Source: Nitrospira sp. (GTDB lineage Bacteria > Nitrospirota > Nitrospiria > Nitrospirales > Nitrospiraceae). From it: a stretch of DNA of 64,000 bases. The stretch is taken from positions 248,001 to 312,000 of the forward strand of contig JACOEL010000001.1 of NCBI GenBank assembly GCA_024998625.1, given 5' to 3'. The first letter of the stretch is position 1. The number at the start of each line of letters is the position of its first letter. A program made the translations under genes and the position numbers. The notes below the pieces were generated by a model. The model was not told where the DNA came from. It searched no databases and worked only from the letters and a program-made list of their open reading frames with translations. Shown here one piece after another: positions 16,845 to 26,338 of the stretch.

Positions 16845-17720
16845 TCAGGCAGCGATCGTGGAAGTGGGATCAACTGAGGTGGAGGCCATCGCACCGGGGA
16901 GTCCATTGAGGGCGTAGCCTTCGGTACGAGCCCTTGCCATGGCCCGGGTGGCCGCATCGAGGAGTCCGTCACTCTCCACAGTGTCGTGACTGGAGAGACC
17001 GATTCCAATCCGGCTGGTCAGGAACAACTCGTGCCCGTCCAGGGTGACCGGCAGCGATATCGTGCTTTGCATCTTTCTGGCGATGGCCAGTACCTCCTCC
17101 GAACCGGTGACCTGATCCAGCAGGACGACAAAGGTGCGCTCAGCAAGTCTCGCCACCGTGTCGGTGGTGCGCAGGGCGCTCTTCACACGCGCAGCGAGAA
17201 CGCGATACATGAGGTTGAGGTTGATTTGCGCCTGTTCATCCGTCTTTGGGGTGAAGTGATCCAGCTCGATCATGAGGACCGCTACCGGCCGGCCATGCTT
17301 GTCGGCATGCGCCTGGGCTTGCTTGAGGAGAGACGTAAAAAGACGATAGGTCGGCAACCCAGTGACCGAGTCGTAGGTGTGCATGCCAGACCCGTTCGAT
17401 TCTTCCGACAGTGCATGCATCCTGGAAGCCGATTGCGGGCCACGCGGAGTCCAGAACGTTGCGCCGAAAACCAGCAGCGTGAGAAGAATGCCGGCAGAGA
17501 TCATGACGGGATAGGCCATCAAGGCCGACAGAGTCAGCAGGCCCACGGAGGCAGTCCAATACAATCCGCCGGCCATGAACAGGATACAGGCCGCTACGCC
17601 GAGCCGGGCGCTCTGAAGCGATTGGGTACCCGCTTCATCGTCGGGCCACCCATGCTGGTTCGTTGAGTCCGATCCGTTACGGTCGTTCGACGTGTTGAGT
17701 TCCGGACGTGATGAATGCAT
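16845..17720 (-). CDS. Membrane protein with degenerate GGDEF domain
   Basis: A 291-residue protein: polar N-terminus, two membrane helices (about residues 40-95, with a short connection), then a GGDEF-like domain starting at DSVTGLPTYRLF. The catalytic motif is lost: the expected RLGGDEFVVLL reads RLAERTFVVLL, so residues 193-197 are AERTF. It cannot be a normal diguanylate cyclase; it may bind nucleotide, dimerise or serve as a receptor. The start at 17720 has GGGGAGGG upstream. It lies between flgF and fliA, and has its own sigma-28-like promoter, which argues that it serves the late flagellar programme. Confidence 0.8.
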   Translation of the reverse strand: MHSSRPELNTSNDRNGSDSTNQHGWPDDEAGTQSLQSARLGVAACILFMAGGLYWTASVGLLTLSALMAYPVMISAGILLTLLVFGATFWTPRGPQSASRMHALSEESNGSGMHTYDSVTGLPTYRLFTSLLKQAQAHADKHGRPVAVLMIELDHFTPKTDEQAQINLNLMYRVLAARVKSALRTTDTVARLAERTFVVLLDQVTGSEEVLAIARKMQSTISLPVTLDGHELFLTSRIGIGLSSHDTVESDGLLDAATRAMARARTEGYALNGLPGAMASTSVDPTSTIAA

Positions 17721-17768
17721 ACCCTCCCCGATGGGGCAGCGCAGCCAACGGGATGTTGGACTAGGGAG

Positions 17769-17796
17769 GTATCGGAAGAGTGGAGACGAAACTAAA
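17769..17796 (-). promoter_or_regulatory. Possible sigma-28 (FliA) promoter for the GGDEF-like gene
   Basis: Minus strand: TTTAGTTT (-35), 12 nt, TCCGATAC (-10), with the same spacing as the flgM and csrA sites. Expected start near 17761, 41 nt before the coding start at 17720. The site lies between fliA and the GGDEF-like gene. Confidence 0.45.
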
Positions 17797-17879
17797 GGCA
17801 GGGTGGCCCGTGCGACGACGCCCGGGTGCCGACGATACAAACGAACAGCAACGACCGCTAAACCGTCCGGAGGGTCACC

Positions 17880-18641
17880 TCACACATCCACCGGTTCGAG
17901 CCGCGCTTTCAAGTGGAGGATGGCTTTCGAATGGATCTGGCATACGCGCGATTCGGTCACTTTGAGCGCCTGCCCGATCTCCTTCATCGTGAGTTCCTCG
18001 AAATAGTAGAGCGACAATACCAACCGTTCCTTCTCCGGCAGATCCTGGATCGCCGCTTCGAGCACGTGGCGCGCCCGTTCGTTCACCAGGACCGAGAGAG
18101 GATCCGGCTGATTGGAGTCGGTCAACACACTGATGATCTTATGCCCGTCCGCATCCTGCACGCCGAGATCGTCCAGGCTGATCACCACGGCGCCGCGTGA
18201 GCGAGTCAGGAATTCATCCAGTTCCTCCGCGGACATCTTCAATTCTTTGCCGACTTCCTGGTCTGTCGGCGGGCGCCCGAGTCTGTGCAGCAGCTCGGAA
18301 TAGGTTTTTTGAAGGAGCGTAATCCGCTCGTGGACCGAGCGCGGGATCCAATCCATCGACCGGATTTCATCGAGCATCGCGCCACGGATACGGAACTCCG
18401 CGTAGGTTTTGAACTTGGCTTCGCGAGTCGGATCGTACTTGTCCATCGCATCCATGAGGCCCATAATCCCGACGGATATGAGGTCCTCCGCATCCATATA
18501 CGCCGGCAGGCGGAACGCCAGACGATGGGCCATGGCCTTCACGACGTGGGTGAATTCCTGAATCACCCGTTCACGATCTGCCTCCGCAATCACCCGGCGC
18601 GGGGCGTTCCTGACCGCAGACATTTTTCGAGCGTCCATCAT
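17880..18641 (-). CDS. fliA: Flagellar sigma factor FliA (sigma-28)
   Basis: A 253-residue sigma-28. Region 2 reads MDAEDLISVGIMGLMDAMDKYDP and TYAEFRIRGAMLDEIRSMDW with PRSV following, all FliA hallmarks; region 4 has LSLYYFEELTMKEIGQALKVTESRVCQ as the helix-turn-helix. It directs late flagellar genes and is restrained by FlgM (11352-11657). It is the last of a run flhA-flhF-flhG-fliA on this strand, 18 nt after flhG. Several matching promoters are visible in the window. Confidence 0.97.
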   Translation of the reverse strand: MMDARKMSAVRNAPRRVIAEADRERVIQEFTHVVKAMAHRLAFRLPAYMDAEDLISVGIMGLMDAMDKYDPTREAKFKTYAEFRIRGAMLDEIRSMDWIPRSVHERITLLQKTYSELLHRLGRPPTDQEVGKELKMSAEELDEFLTRSRGAVVISLDDLGVQDADGHKIISVLTDSNQPDPLSVLVNERARHVLEAAIQDLPEKERLVLSLYYFEELTMKEIGQALKVTESRVCQIHSKAILHLKARLEPVDV

Positions 18642-18659
18642 TCGCTACAGTCCTTTCAG

Positions 18660-19526
18660 TCAGTGCGTCCGCAAAAGTTGTTGCCAGAGGAACTGCACTG
18701 TGCCTTTGGGAAGCGCCGGTGGAGTCAACTGAGCCACCGCCTCAGTCAGTTCGCGAAACGCACGGCTGGACGGCGCGTGCGGGAAGAGATCGATGACGGC
18801 CCGCTGCTGGGTCACGGCCATCGGCACATAGTCGTCCAGGGGAATCGCACCCAGGTAATCCAGCGAAATATGTAAAAATCGACTGACGGCCAACTCCAGT
18901 TTCCGGAAGATCCGCGCGGCGTCCCGCGGCGACTTCACCATGTTGACGAGCACATGGAAGCGGCGCTCCCGGTACTGCCGCAACAGGACTTTCATTAACG
19001 CATAGGCGTCTGTCATGGAGGTCGGCTCGGGAGACACCACGACAACGATGGATTGGGCCGCCGCCGCAAAGTAGGTCACGGTCGAGGAAATGCCCGCACC
19101 GGTGTCGATCAACAAGACATCCATGTTCGATGCCAATCGCTCAAGTTCATCTTGAAGAATGAGCTGTTGTGCTTCCGTCAGGATCGTCAACTGAGAGATA
19201 CCGGTACTGGCCGGGAGGACGGTAATGCCGTGCGGGCCGGTCAGCGCGATATCTTCCAGCCGGCAGGTCTTCGCGAGTACATGCTCCAACGTGTATTTCG
19301 GTGTCAGGCCGAGCAAAATATCGACATTTCCCAGCCCGAGATCCGCATCCAGCACGAGCACACGCTTTCCGGTTTGAGCCAGGGCGATGGCAGTATTTGC
19401 CACCACGTTGGTCTTTCCTACCCCGCCTTTTCCGCTGGTGACGGTGATCACTTGCGTGCGGGAGGGACCGACGTTGTCATCAAGCGCTCTCATCTGCGGA
19501 TCCAAAATTCCTGGTTGCATCGCCAT
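18660..19526 (-). CDS. flhG: MinD-like ATPase FlhG (flagellar number regulator)
   Basis: A 288-residue MinD/ParA ATPase with the deviant Walker A motif TSGKGGVGKTNVVANTA, the DADLGLGNVDILLG switch and DTGAGIS. FlhG works with the GTPase FlhF to set flagellar number and place; it stimulates FlhF and, in polar flagellates, restrains the sigma-54 master regulator. The start at 19526 has GAGGGGAG upstream and is 28 nt after the flhF stop. The frame is open upstream into flhF but lacks family similarity there. Confidence 0.93.
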   Translation of the reverse strand: MAMQPGILDPQMRALDDNVGPSRTQVITVTSGKGGVGKTNVVANTAIALAQTGKRVLVLDADLGLGNVDILLGLTPKYTLEHVLAKTCRLEDIALTGPHGITVLPASTGISQLTILTEAQQLILQDELERLASNMDVLLIDTGAGISSTVTYFAAAAQSIVVVVSPEPTSMTDAYALMKVLLRQYRERRFHVLVNMVKSPRDAARIFRKLELAVSRFLHISLDYLGAIPLDDYVPMAVTQQRAVIDLFPHAPSSRAFRELTEAVAQLTPPALPKGTVQFLWQQLLRTH

Positions 19527-19554
19527 CGTCGCTCCCCTCTTGTTCGCCAGTCGC

Positions 19555-20838
19555 CTATCGTGCGTAGGTCTTGATTCCGGGCACAAATGTCGGTGTCGTC
19601 TCCCGCTCCCATGCCGGAGTGGTGCCGGTTGCCGGCGTCCGTACCTGCCCTCCCAGCAGCAGGTCGCCCAGGCGATCGACTTGCGCCTGAACCAGGTCAT
19701 CGGGCACCCGTTGACCTGTTCCCCAATAGGACAGCGGGATGCCGGTGCGATGAGTGGCTTCGAAGATGCCGCCATAGCCCGCCGTTTCGTCGAGTTTGGT
19801 AAACAACAACCGGAGGCCCGGCACGTCTACGCATTGACTGGTGCTGACCACGAGATCCGGCACTCGCGTGCCTGCCGCGAGAACGAGATGGACTTCCATT
19901 GGATAGGCCCCGTTCAGCAACCCTCTCCAACGTTGCGCCGTGATGGGCTCATAAGGATTGAACCCTGTGGTATCGATCAAAATCAGTTCCGCTTCACGGG
20001 CCTGCGCAATCGCCGCGCGGGCCTCCTCACAAGAAGCCGCCACCGAAAGCTCGATCCCCAGAACCTCGGCATAGAGGCGAAGATGTTCCACCGCCGCAGG
20101 CCGATACGTATCCATGGTAATCAGGGCCACACTCCGCTGCTCGACGATGCCGTAGTGTGTCGCTAGTTTGGCGATCGTCGAGGTTTTACCTACCCCGCTG
20201 GGCCCGACGAACAACGCGATCTTTTGCTCTCCCGCCGCGCTCAGCAACGGGCCGGCCGTGGTGACCCGATCCAATAATACTGTGCGGAGTAACTGTAATG
20301 AGGAGTTCCGCTGAGCGGATCCCGGTTCCACCAAGGTTTCCCGCAGTTCCCGCAGACAGGCTGCCGCCGTGACATGCTCGACTCCCTGAGCCAACAGGTC
20401 TTCATAGACGCGCTGGAAGGACTGGAACGTTGCGCCCTGGCTCTCCCCGTTCTTGCGTGTGGATGCCGGTGTCGCGCGATTCTCACGCGAAGGGCCTGGA
20501 ACCTGACGAATCGCAGGCCGCGACTGTTCCTTCCCCGTTTCCATCGCTCCCTGCAGGGTCTTTTGAAAGCGCGATTCCTCTGTCGGCACCATCGGCGCAG
20601 GAAGCACGGCCGCACGTGTCCGCTCATCATCCCCGAGCAACGGTGCGGCCTCGGGGACGGCGTCGTCATCTTCAATGGCCGCCATCACCTCCAGCACCGA
20701 CCCGCCCAACAGGCCGAATCCGTTATCCCAGGAGCGTACGCGTTTGGTGGACAGAATCACCGCATCCGGCCCTAACGTGTCTTTAATGGATCGAATGGCT
20801 TCATGCATCGACTTGACGTGGAATGTCCGTACCTTCAT
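19555..20838 (-). CDS. flhF: SRP-type GTPase FlhF
   Basis: A 427-residue FlhF. The N-terminal B domain starts MKVRTFHVKSMHEAIRSIK; a variable polar linker follows; the NG GTPase domain has FVGPSGVGKTSTIAKLA (G1), ALITMDTYRPAAVEHLRLYA (G2), LILIDTTGF (G3) and LFTKLDET (G4). FlhF places the flagellum, usually at a pole, and recruits the first basal-body parts. It overlaps the flhA stop by 4 nt (ATGA), so the two are translationally coupled. Confidence 0.95.
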   Translation of the reverse strand: MKVRTFHVKSMHEAIRSIKDTLGPDAVILSTKRVRSWDNGFGLLGGSVLEVMAAIEDDDAVPEAAPLLGDDERTRAAVLPAPMVPTEESRFQKTLQGAMETGKEQSRPAIRQVPGPSRENRATPASTRKNGESQGATFQSFQRVYEDLLAQGVEHVTAAACLRELRETLVEPGSAQRNSSLQLLRTVLLDRVTTAGPLLSAAGEQKIALFVGPSGVGKTSTIAKLATHYGIVEQRSVALITMDTYRPAAVEHLRLYAEVLGIELSVAASCEEARAAIAQAREAELILIDTTGFNPYEPITAQRWRGLLNGAYPMEVHLVLAAGTRVPDLVVSTSQCVDVPGLRLLFTKLDETAGYGGIFEATHRTGIPLSYWGTGQRVPDDLVQAQVDRLGDLLLGGQVRTPATGTTPAWERETTPTFVPGIKTYAR

Positions 20839-22943
20839 GCCAAGCTCCTGGTTTCACCGACCTCAAGGTCGAGCCGTACGGTTTCCACTGCTTGCAAACG
20901 CGTCACGCTTTCCACCTCGTTCAATCCTAAAATCGGAACCGAGTGCAAAATTCTGTCCGTCAGTTTCCGCAGATGTCGTCGCAACGAAGGCGAACACAAA
21001 ATGACCGGTTGATGCCCGCGCCCGACCATACGTTCCGCGGCAGCCTTCAATGCAGTGAGCAGTTTCTGTGCCACCAGCGGGTCGGGCACCCACTGGGATC
21101 CCTGTCCGGTTGCATTCGCTTGATCGGCAAGCGTGCGATCCAATCGCGGATCCAGTCCGATGATCGGCAACGAGCCATCTGGCGCGAGATATTGCTTCGT
21201 GATGGTCCGTCCCAGCGATTGCCTGACGACTTCCGTCAAAATATCGGCGTCTTTTGTGGTTGCCGCATGGTCGGCAATAGTTTCAAGAATCGTCCGCAAG
21301 TCACGAATTGGTACACCCTCCCGCAAGAGATGCGACAAAACTCTGACGAGTGTGCCCAATGGAATCAGATTGGGAATGGCTTCCTCAACCAGCTTGGGGT
21401 GATTTTTGCCCAGTTGATCGAGCAAGCCCTGCACTTCTTGCCGCCCCAGGAGTTCATGCGCATGCCGTTTGATCAACTCGGACAAGTGGGTTGCGATGGC
21501 TGATCCCGGATCCACGACCGTATACCCTGCCATTTGCGCCTGTTCACGTTGCTGCTCCGGCACCCACATGGCCGGCAGGCCGAACGCCGGTTCTTTGGTC
21601 GGCAATCCTTGGATGGCCCCCCGCTGAGCCGTACCGGGATCGATCGCGAGCACATGCGCCGGCATCACCTCCGACTTGGCGAGTTCCACGCCTTTGAGCA
21701 GCGCCGCATATTCGTTGGGCCGAAGCTGCAAGTTGTCGCGAATATGGATCGGCGGCAGGACAAAGCCCATTTGTTCCGCGAACTGTCGCCGGAGCCCCTT
21801 GATCCGGTCCAGCAGGGCGCCGCCCTGCCCTCCGTCCACCAGACTGATAAGACCGTATCCGACCTGCACCTCCATGAGGTCCAGGGGAACCACCTGGGTG
21901 CCGGCCTCCTCGGCCTTGACCTGAGGCGAGGCTTGTGCCGGCACGGCTTCAGCGGTTTTCTGCTGTTCGTTGATTTGATACGCCATCCAGGCGGTCAGGC
22001 CGCCCAACGCGAGGAATGCGAGATGGGGAAGTCCCGGGACCAGGCCCAGCGTGATAAGAATCCCTGAAGCCGTGCCGATCGCCTTCGGGGAAATGAGGAC
22101 CTGACGGCTGATCTCAAATCCTAAGTTTACTTCGGAGGCGGCGCGAGTGATGACGATACCGGCTGCCGTTGAAACGATGAGCGCCGGCACCTGCGCCACG
22201 AGGCCTTCCCCCACCGTCAACAGCGTATAGGTCTGCGCCGCTGCGGCCAGCGTCATGCCCTGTTGCAACACACCGATCGTCAACCCGCCCAGAATGTTGA
22301 CGAGCGTGATAATGACGGCCGCCACGGCGTCGCCGCGCACAAACTTGCTCGAACCGTCCATGGCGCCATAGAAATCGGCTTCCTGCGCGATCTCTTTCCT
22401 GCGTTGACGGGCCTCTTTGTCATTGATCAGGCCGGCGTTCAGATCGGCGTCGATGCTCATCTGTTTGCCGGGCATCGCGTCCAAAGTGAATCGGGCCGCC
22501 ACTTCGGCGACGCGTCCGGCGCCCTTGGTGATGACCACGAAGTTGATGATGACGAGAATGGTGAACACGACGAGCCCGACGGTGTAGTTGCCGCCGACCA
22601 CGAATGTGCCGAAGGCCCGGATGACCTCGCCTGCGGCGGCGGCGCCTTCATTGCCGTGCAGGAGAATCAAGCGCGTGGAGGCGATATTGAGGGCAAGACG
22701 CAGGAGCGTCACCATCAGCAGAATCGAGGGGAACACCGAGAATTCCAGCGGACGGCGCACCTGCATGCCGACCAGCAGAATGATGATGGACAGCGTGATG
22801 TTGAAGGCAAGAAGCAGATCCAGAAAAAACCGTGGAAGCGGAATCAACATGACCATTAAGATGCCCACAACCCCCACGGACATCATGATGTCCGGGTGTT
22901 TGACCAACGAGGTCGTGGAAATCGATGTGTTCTCGTTCGCCAT
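20835..22943 (-). CDS. flhA: Flagellar export gate protein FlhA
   Basis: A 702-residue FlhA: about eight membrane helices in the first 330 residues, then a large cytoplasmic domain. The conserved FHIPEP region reads FVVITKGAGRVAEVAARFTL followed by DAMPGKQMSIDADLNAG. FlhA forms the nonameric ring of the export gate, conducts protons and binds chaperone-substrate complexes. Length is typical (about 690). It lies 22 nt after flhB and is coupled to flhF. Confidence 0.98.
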   Translation of the reverse strand: MANENTSISTTSLVKHPDIMMSVGVVGILMVMLIPLPRFFLDLLLAFNITLSIIILLVGMQVRRPLEFSVFPSILLMVTLLRLALNIASTRLILLHGNEGAAAAGEVIRAFGTFVVGGNYTVGLVVFTILVIINFVVITKGAGRVAEVAARFTLDAMPGKQMSIDADLNAGLINDKEARQRRKEIAQEADFYGAMDGSSKFVRGDAVAAVIITLVNILGGLTIGVLQQGMTLAAAAQTYTLLTVGEGLVAQVPALIVSTAAGIVITRAASEVNLGFEISRQVLISPKAIGTASGILITLGLVPGLPHLAFLALGGLTAWMAYQINEQQKTAEAVPAQASPQVKAEEAGTQVVPLDLMEVQVGYGLISLVDGGQGGALLDRIKGLRRQFAEQMGFVLPPIHIRDNLQLRPNEYAALLKGVELAKSEVMPAHVLAIDPGTAQRGAIQGLPTKEPAFGLPAMWVPEQQREQAQMAGYTVVDPGSAIATHLSELIKRHAHELLGRQEVQGLLDQLGKNHPKLVEEAIPNLIPLGTLVRVLSHLLREGVPIRDLRTILETIADHAATTKDADILTEVVRQSLGRTITKQYLAPDGSLPIIGLDPRLDRTLADQANATGQGSQWVPDPLVAQKLLTALKAAAERMVGRGHQPVILCSPSLRRHLRKLTDRILHSVPILGLNEVESVTRLQAVETVRLDLEVGETRSLA

Positions 22944-22965
22944 CTAGACTCCAATCCGATCGGAT

Positions 22966-24048
22966 CTATGCCGGCGGCAGTTTGCCGCGCACGCGATATA
23001 CAAACGCCAGGATTTCGGCGACGGCACGATAGAGATCTTCAGGCACTTCCCGACCCACCTCGACCAGCTTAAACAGGGTACGGGCGACCAACTTGTTTTC
23101 AACGATCATGACCCCGTGTTGTCGACCGATTTCCCGGATCTTCTCGGCCACGTAGCCGGCGCCCTTGGCCACGACGATCGGCGCTCCCATGGCCTTCGAG
23201 TCGTACTTCAGAGCCACCGCCAGGTGTGTCGGGTTGGTGATGATGACATCCGCCTTCGGGACGGCGGCCATCATGCGTTTCCGGGACATCTCTCGTTGAG
23301 TGCTCCGGATCTTCGCCTTCAGCCCCGGGTCTCCTTCTGCCGCCCGACTTTCCTCTTTGATTTCGTCGCGTGACATGCGGAGGTCGCGTTCCCATTCAAA
23401 CCGTTGGAAGCCATAGTCGAGGCCGCCGATCACCAGAGCCGCCCCCCCCATCATGAGCGCAGCTTTGAATGTCGCCCACCCTACCGTCGGCAAGAGCGTC
23501 TCCATGCCGAATTGCGTCAAAGGAGAAAACAGCGCCATATCCTGCTTGATCGTGAGATAGCCGACTCCTCCGATGGCAAAGATCTTGAGCCACGATTTCA
23601 CCAGTTCGCTGAAGGACCGGACGGAGAAGAGCCGCGAGAACCCGGCCATCGGGCTAATGCGGGAAAACTCCAACTGCAGGGCGTCTCGCTTCCAGAGGAA
23701 GCCGGTTTGCATGAGGTTGGCTCCCACGCCGACCACCGCGATCCCGGCAATGACCGGGCCGAGCATGACAAACACATCGATTCCGATCTGCCTCAGGATT
23801 AAATGCAGATGGTCGAGACTCAGTGTGCGCTGCGTGGAATCCTCCATGGATTTGCTCAGCCACAATTGAAGCGACTCTCGAAGCCCGTTCAGAATGCCGG
23901 GCATCATCCAATAGAGAGCGCCCAAGCTTCCCAATAACCCCACCGCCATGGCGGCGTCCCGACTGAGAGCGACCTGGCCTTTCGCCCGCGCATCTGCTTT
24001 GCGTTTCGGGGTTGCCTGTTCTGTCCGATTCTGAGCGCTGTCAGCCAT
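22966..24048 (-). CDS. flhB: Flagellar export switch protein FlhB
   Basis: A 360-residue FlhB with four membrane helices and a cytoplasmic C-terminal domain. The autocleavage site NPTH is intact (VIITNPTHLAVALKYD); cleavage switches export from rod/hook to filament substrates, acting with the ruler FliK (30200-31774). Residues near the start (RTEQATPKRKADARAKGQV) are the conserved amphipathic entry. Overlaps fliR by 8 nt. Confidence 0.97.
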   Translation of the reverse strand: MADSAQNRTEQATPKRKADARAKGQVALSRDAAMAVGLLGSLGALYWMMPGILNGLRESLQLWLSKSMEDSTQRTLSLDHLHLILRQIGIDVFVMLGPVIAGIAVVGVGANLMQTGFLWKRDALQLEFSRISPMAGFSRLFSVRSFSELVKSWLKIFAIGGVGYLTIKQDMALFSPLTQFGMETLLPTVGWATFKAALMMGGAALVIGGLDYGFQRFEWERDLRMSRDEIKEESRAAEGDPGLKAKIRSTQREMSRKRMMAAVPKADVIITNPTHLAVALKYDSKAMGAPIVVAKGAGYVAEKIREIGRQHGVMIVENKLVARTLFKLVEVGREVPEDLYRAVAEILAFVYRVRGKLPPA

Positions 24049-24832
24049 GACCGAGTGCCTTCAGGAGTCCGAGGATGGTTTCCACCAGGGTTTCGAATTC
24101 TTTTTCAAACAACAACAGGGTGAAGGGCATCGCCAGGCTCATCGCGAGGAAGCCCGCCCCGATGGTGATCGGAAAACTTGTGACAAACACATTCATCTGA
24201 GGTACCGCCCGGCCAAGGATCGCCAAGACGGTATTGACGATGAGGAGCGTCGCGAAGACGGGAGCCGCGAGCTTGAGAGCGACTCCCAGCATATTCTGCG
24301 CCAGGTGAATGATATCCTGAGCGATACCGTCGGATAACGAGGCTCCGAACGGCGGTACGTATTCGTAGCTCATGCCGATCGCATGCACCACTAGCAAGTG
24401 CGCGTTGAGAGACAGAAATACCAGGGAGCCGAGCGTGAGTTGAAATTGTGCAATGATCGGCGTGTTCTGGTGGCTCATGGGATCGAACATTTGAATGGCG
24501 CTGAAACCCATCTGCGTGCCGATCATGTCACCGGCGACCTGAAACCCCGAGAACAGCAGTCGCACGGCCAAACCGATCGTCAGTCCGATGAGAAACTCAC
24601 TGCCGATTCCGGCGATGACCAGGACCGGATCATTCGGCAGGCTCGGCAGACGAATGATCGGCGCCAAAACCAGTCCCAGTGTGGCGACAAGCCCCGTTTT
24701 GACCGGCATGGGAATCGTGCGCGTGTTGAGGATAGGAAAGACGCTGACAATGCCCGCAATCCGCACCAGCAGGATAGAAAAAGCCTGGAACTGAGGCAGG
24801 GCGAGATGCAGGGTTTGCGCGGCGCTCATCAT
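24041..24832 (-). CDS. fliR: Flagellar export protein FliR
   Basis: A 263-residue, six-helix membrane protein with the family's central segments (SEFLIGLTIGLAVRLLFSGF, GDMIGTQMGFS and the C-terminal PQMNVFVTSFPITIGAGF). FliR forms the export gate core with FliP and FliQ. It lies between fliQ (12 nt upstream) and flhB (overlapping), the normal order. Two adjacent ATGs are possible starts. Confidence 0.95.
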   Translation of the reverse strand: MMSAAQTLHLALPQFQAFSILLVRIAGIVSVFPILNTRTIPMPVKTGLVATLGLVLAPIIRLPSLPNDPVLVIAGIGSEFLIGLTIGLAVRLLFSGFQVAGDMIGTQMGFSAIQMFDPMSHQNTPIIAQFQLTLGSLVFLSLNAHLLVVHAIGMSYEYVPPFGASLSDGIAQDIIHLAQNMLGVALKLAAPVFATLLIVNTVLAILGRAVPQMNVFVTSFPITIGAGFLAMSLAMPFTLLLFEKEFETLVETILGLLKALGHG

Positions 24833-24844
24833 GGTACCGGCCTA

Positions 24845-25114
24845 TCAGTGAATCAGGGACGGGATACTCGTGATGATATGGGTCATGAACGCAATGAGGA
24901 CGCCCATCATCCAGGGCAGAAACAAGAGCGTGGCGGCGAACACCGCCAGTACCTTGGGCACAAAGGTCAACGTCGCTTCGTTGATCTGAGTCATCGCCTG
25001 AAATGTGCTGACCAGCAACCCCACGATCAGGCTCAAACCCAAGATCGGCGCCGACACCAGCATGGTGGTTTCAATCGCTTGGCGACCGATTTCTGTGACG
25101 GTTTCAATCGTCAT
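24845..25114 (-). CDS. fliQ: Flagellar export protein FliQ
   Basis: An 89-residue protein with two membrane helices and the FliQ pattern (ALETTMLVSAPILGLSLIVG-like opening; QAMTQINEATLTFVPK in the middle). It is a gate-core subunit stacked between FliP and FliR. Length is exactly typical. Good AGGAG site; 11 nt after fliP. Confidence 0.96.
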   Translation of the reverse strand: MTIETVTEIGRQAIETTMLVSAPILGLSLIVGLLVSTFQAMTQINEATLTFVPKVLAVFAATLLFLPWMMGVLIAFMTHIITSIPSLIH

Positions 25115-25125
25115 GCGTCGCGCTC

Positions 25126-25926
25126 CTACTGAAAGCTCCTGACCATCGATCCGACGACCAGATACCAGCCGTCGGCCAGCACGAACAAAATCAGTTTGAA
25201 CGGCAGCGAAATCATGACCGGCGGCAACAACATCATGCCCATGGACATCAAGACGCTCGCGACGACCATGTCTACGATGAGGAACGGAATGTAGAGAAGA
25301 AATCCGATCTGAAACGCAATCCGCAGCTCACTCAGCACGAAGGCCGGAATGATCACATGGATCGGCACCTGTTCAACCTGCGTCGCTTTGGGCGCATGCG
25401 ACAGCTCCATGAACAGTTCGAGATCCTTGTCGCGCATTTGTTTCAACATGAAGGCCCGGATCGGCTGAATCCCTCGATTCCAGGCATCTTCGTACCCGAT
25501 TTGCTCGGCAAGCAGCGGTTGCAGGGCATCCTTGTAGACGGCCTGTCCGACGGGAGCCATCACGAACATGGTCAGAAACAGCGCCAGGCTGATCAGAACT
25601 TGGTTGGGCGGTACCTGCTGCGTCCCCAGGGCCTGGCGAAGAAAGGAGAGGACGATGACCATACGGGTAAACGATGTCACCATGATGAACAAGGCGGGCG
25701 CCAGGGAGAGGACAGTGAACAGGGCCAGAATCTGCAGGACTACGGCAGTCTGTTTGCTCCCGCCCTGGCCGAGATCGATCGTGAGCGAAGGCCCATCGGC
25801 GTATGCGGAGGTGGCGAGGAACAGGCAGGCGAAGACGATGACACTCATGAGGCAGCCGGCCCACCATCCGGAACGTTGCGCCACTGATGCCTGTCTCGGC
25901 CGACTCAGGACACTACCTGCGTGCAC
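25126..25926 (-). CDS. fliP: Flagellar export protein FliP
   Basis: A 266-residue FliP with a cleavable signal sequence (LMSVIVFACLFLATSAYA) and four membrane helices. Diagnostic segments are FIMVTSFTRMVIVLSFLRQA, ALFLTMFVMAPVG and GFLLYIPFLIVDMVVASVLM. FliP forms the pentameric base of the export gate. The start is set to the GTG at 25926 because GGAG stands 7 nt before it; another GTG at 25941 has no such site. It overlaps the end of fliO by 14 nt. Confidence 0.96.
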   Translation of the reverse strand: MHAGSVLSRPRQASVAQRSGWWAGCLMSVIVFACLFLATSAYADGPSLTIDLGQGGSKQTAVVLQILALFTVLSLAPALFIMVTSFTRMVIVLSFLRQALGTQQVPPNQVLISLALFLTMFVMAPVGQAVYKDALQPLLAEQIGYEDAWNRGIQPIRAFMLKQMRDKDLELFMELSHAPKATQVEQVPIHVIIPAFVLSELRIAFQIGFLLYIPFLIVDMVVASVLMSMGMMLLPPVMISLPFKLILFVLADGWYLVVGSMVRSFQ

Positions 25927-26281
25927 GCGCGATCTCCTCACGGTTGCCGGACTCGGGGATTCCGGTTGCTGCTCCGGACGACAGCATGGACGCCTCGGCG
26001 ATGAGGCGTTTCGCGACGTCAGGATCGGCGATTTTTCCGAGCGGCACCAAATCGGTGGCGGTGGTGCCCAGGATCAGCACCTCTCCCGCCACCGCCACCA
26101 CCATCACGTGTTTTCTGGACCCGAGCGGACCACTTCCTAAAATCTTGACCAAGGGCGGGCCGTTCACAGGGAGAAAGCGCCGACCGACGGCGGATCGCGC
26201 TACGGCCAGCAGACCCAGGATCAATGCCAGGACGACCCCGAGCGCCGACACCATTCGAACCACACTTTCCCAAATCTCCAT
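25913..26281 (-). CDS. fliO: Flagellar export protein FliO
   Basis: A 122-residue protein with one N-terminal membrane helix (ALGVVLALILGLLAVARSAV) and a small cytoplasmic domain containing the FliO pattern (VMVVAVAGEVLILGTTATDL). FliO helps assemble the FliP ring. The sequence is weakly conserved in general, but fold pattern and position between fliN and fliP are decisive. Confidence 0.9.
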   Translation of the reverse strand: MEIWESVVRMVSALGVVLALILGLLAVARSAVGRRFLPVNGPPLVKILGSGPLGSRKHVMVVAVAGEVLILGTTATDLVPLGKIADPDVAKRLIAEASMLSSGAATGIPESGNREEIARARR

Positions 26282-26338
26282 GGGGACCGTTTATTCCTCT
26301 CGCCGCCGGAGCGGCGGCAATGCCGCTTCTTGCGCCGA

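Noticed and set aside
16845-17720. Active diguanylate cyclase next to fliA
   Set aside because: The GGDEF motif is replaced by AERTF, which removes metal-binding and catalytic residues.
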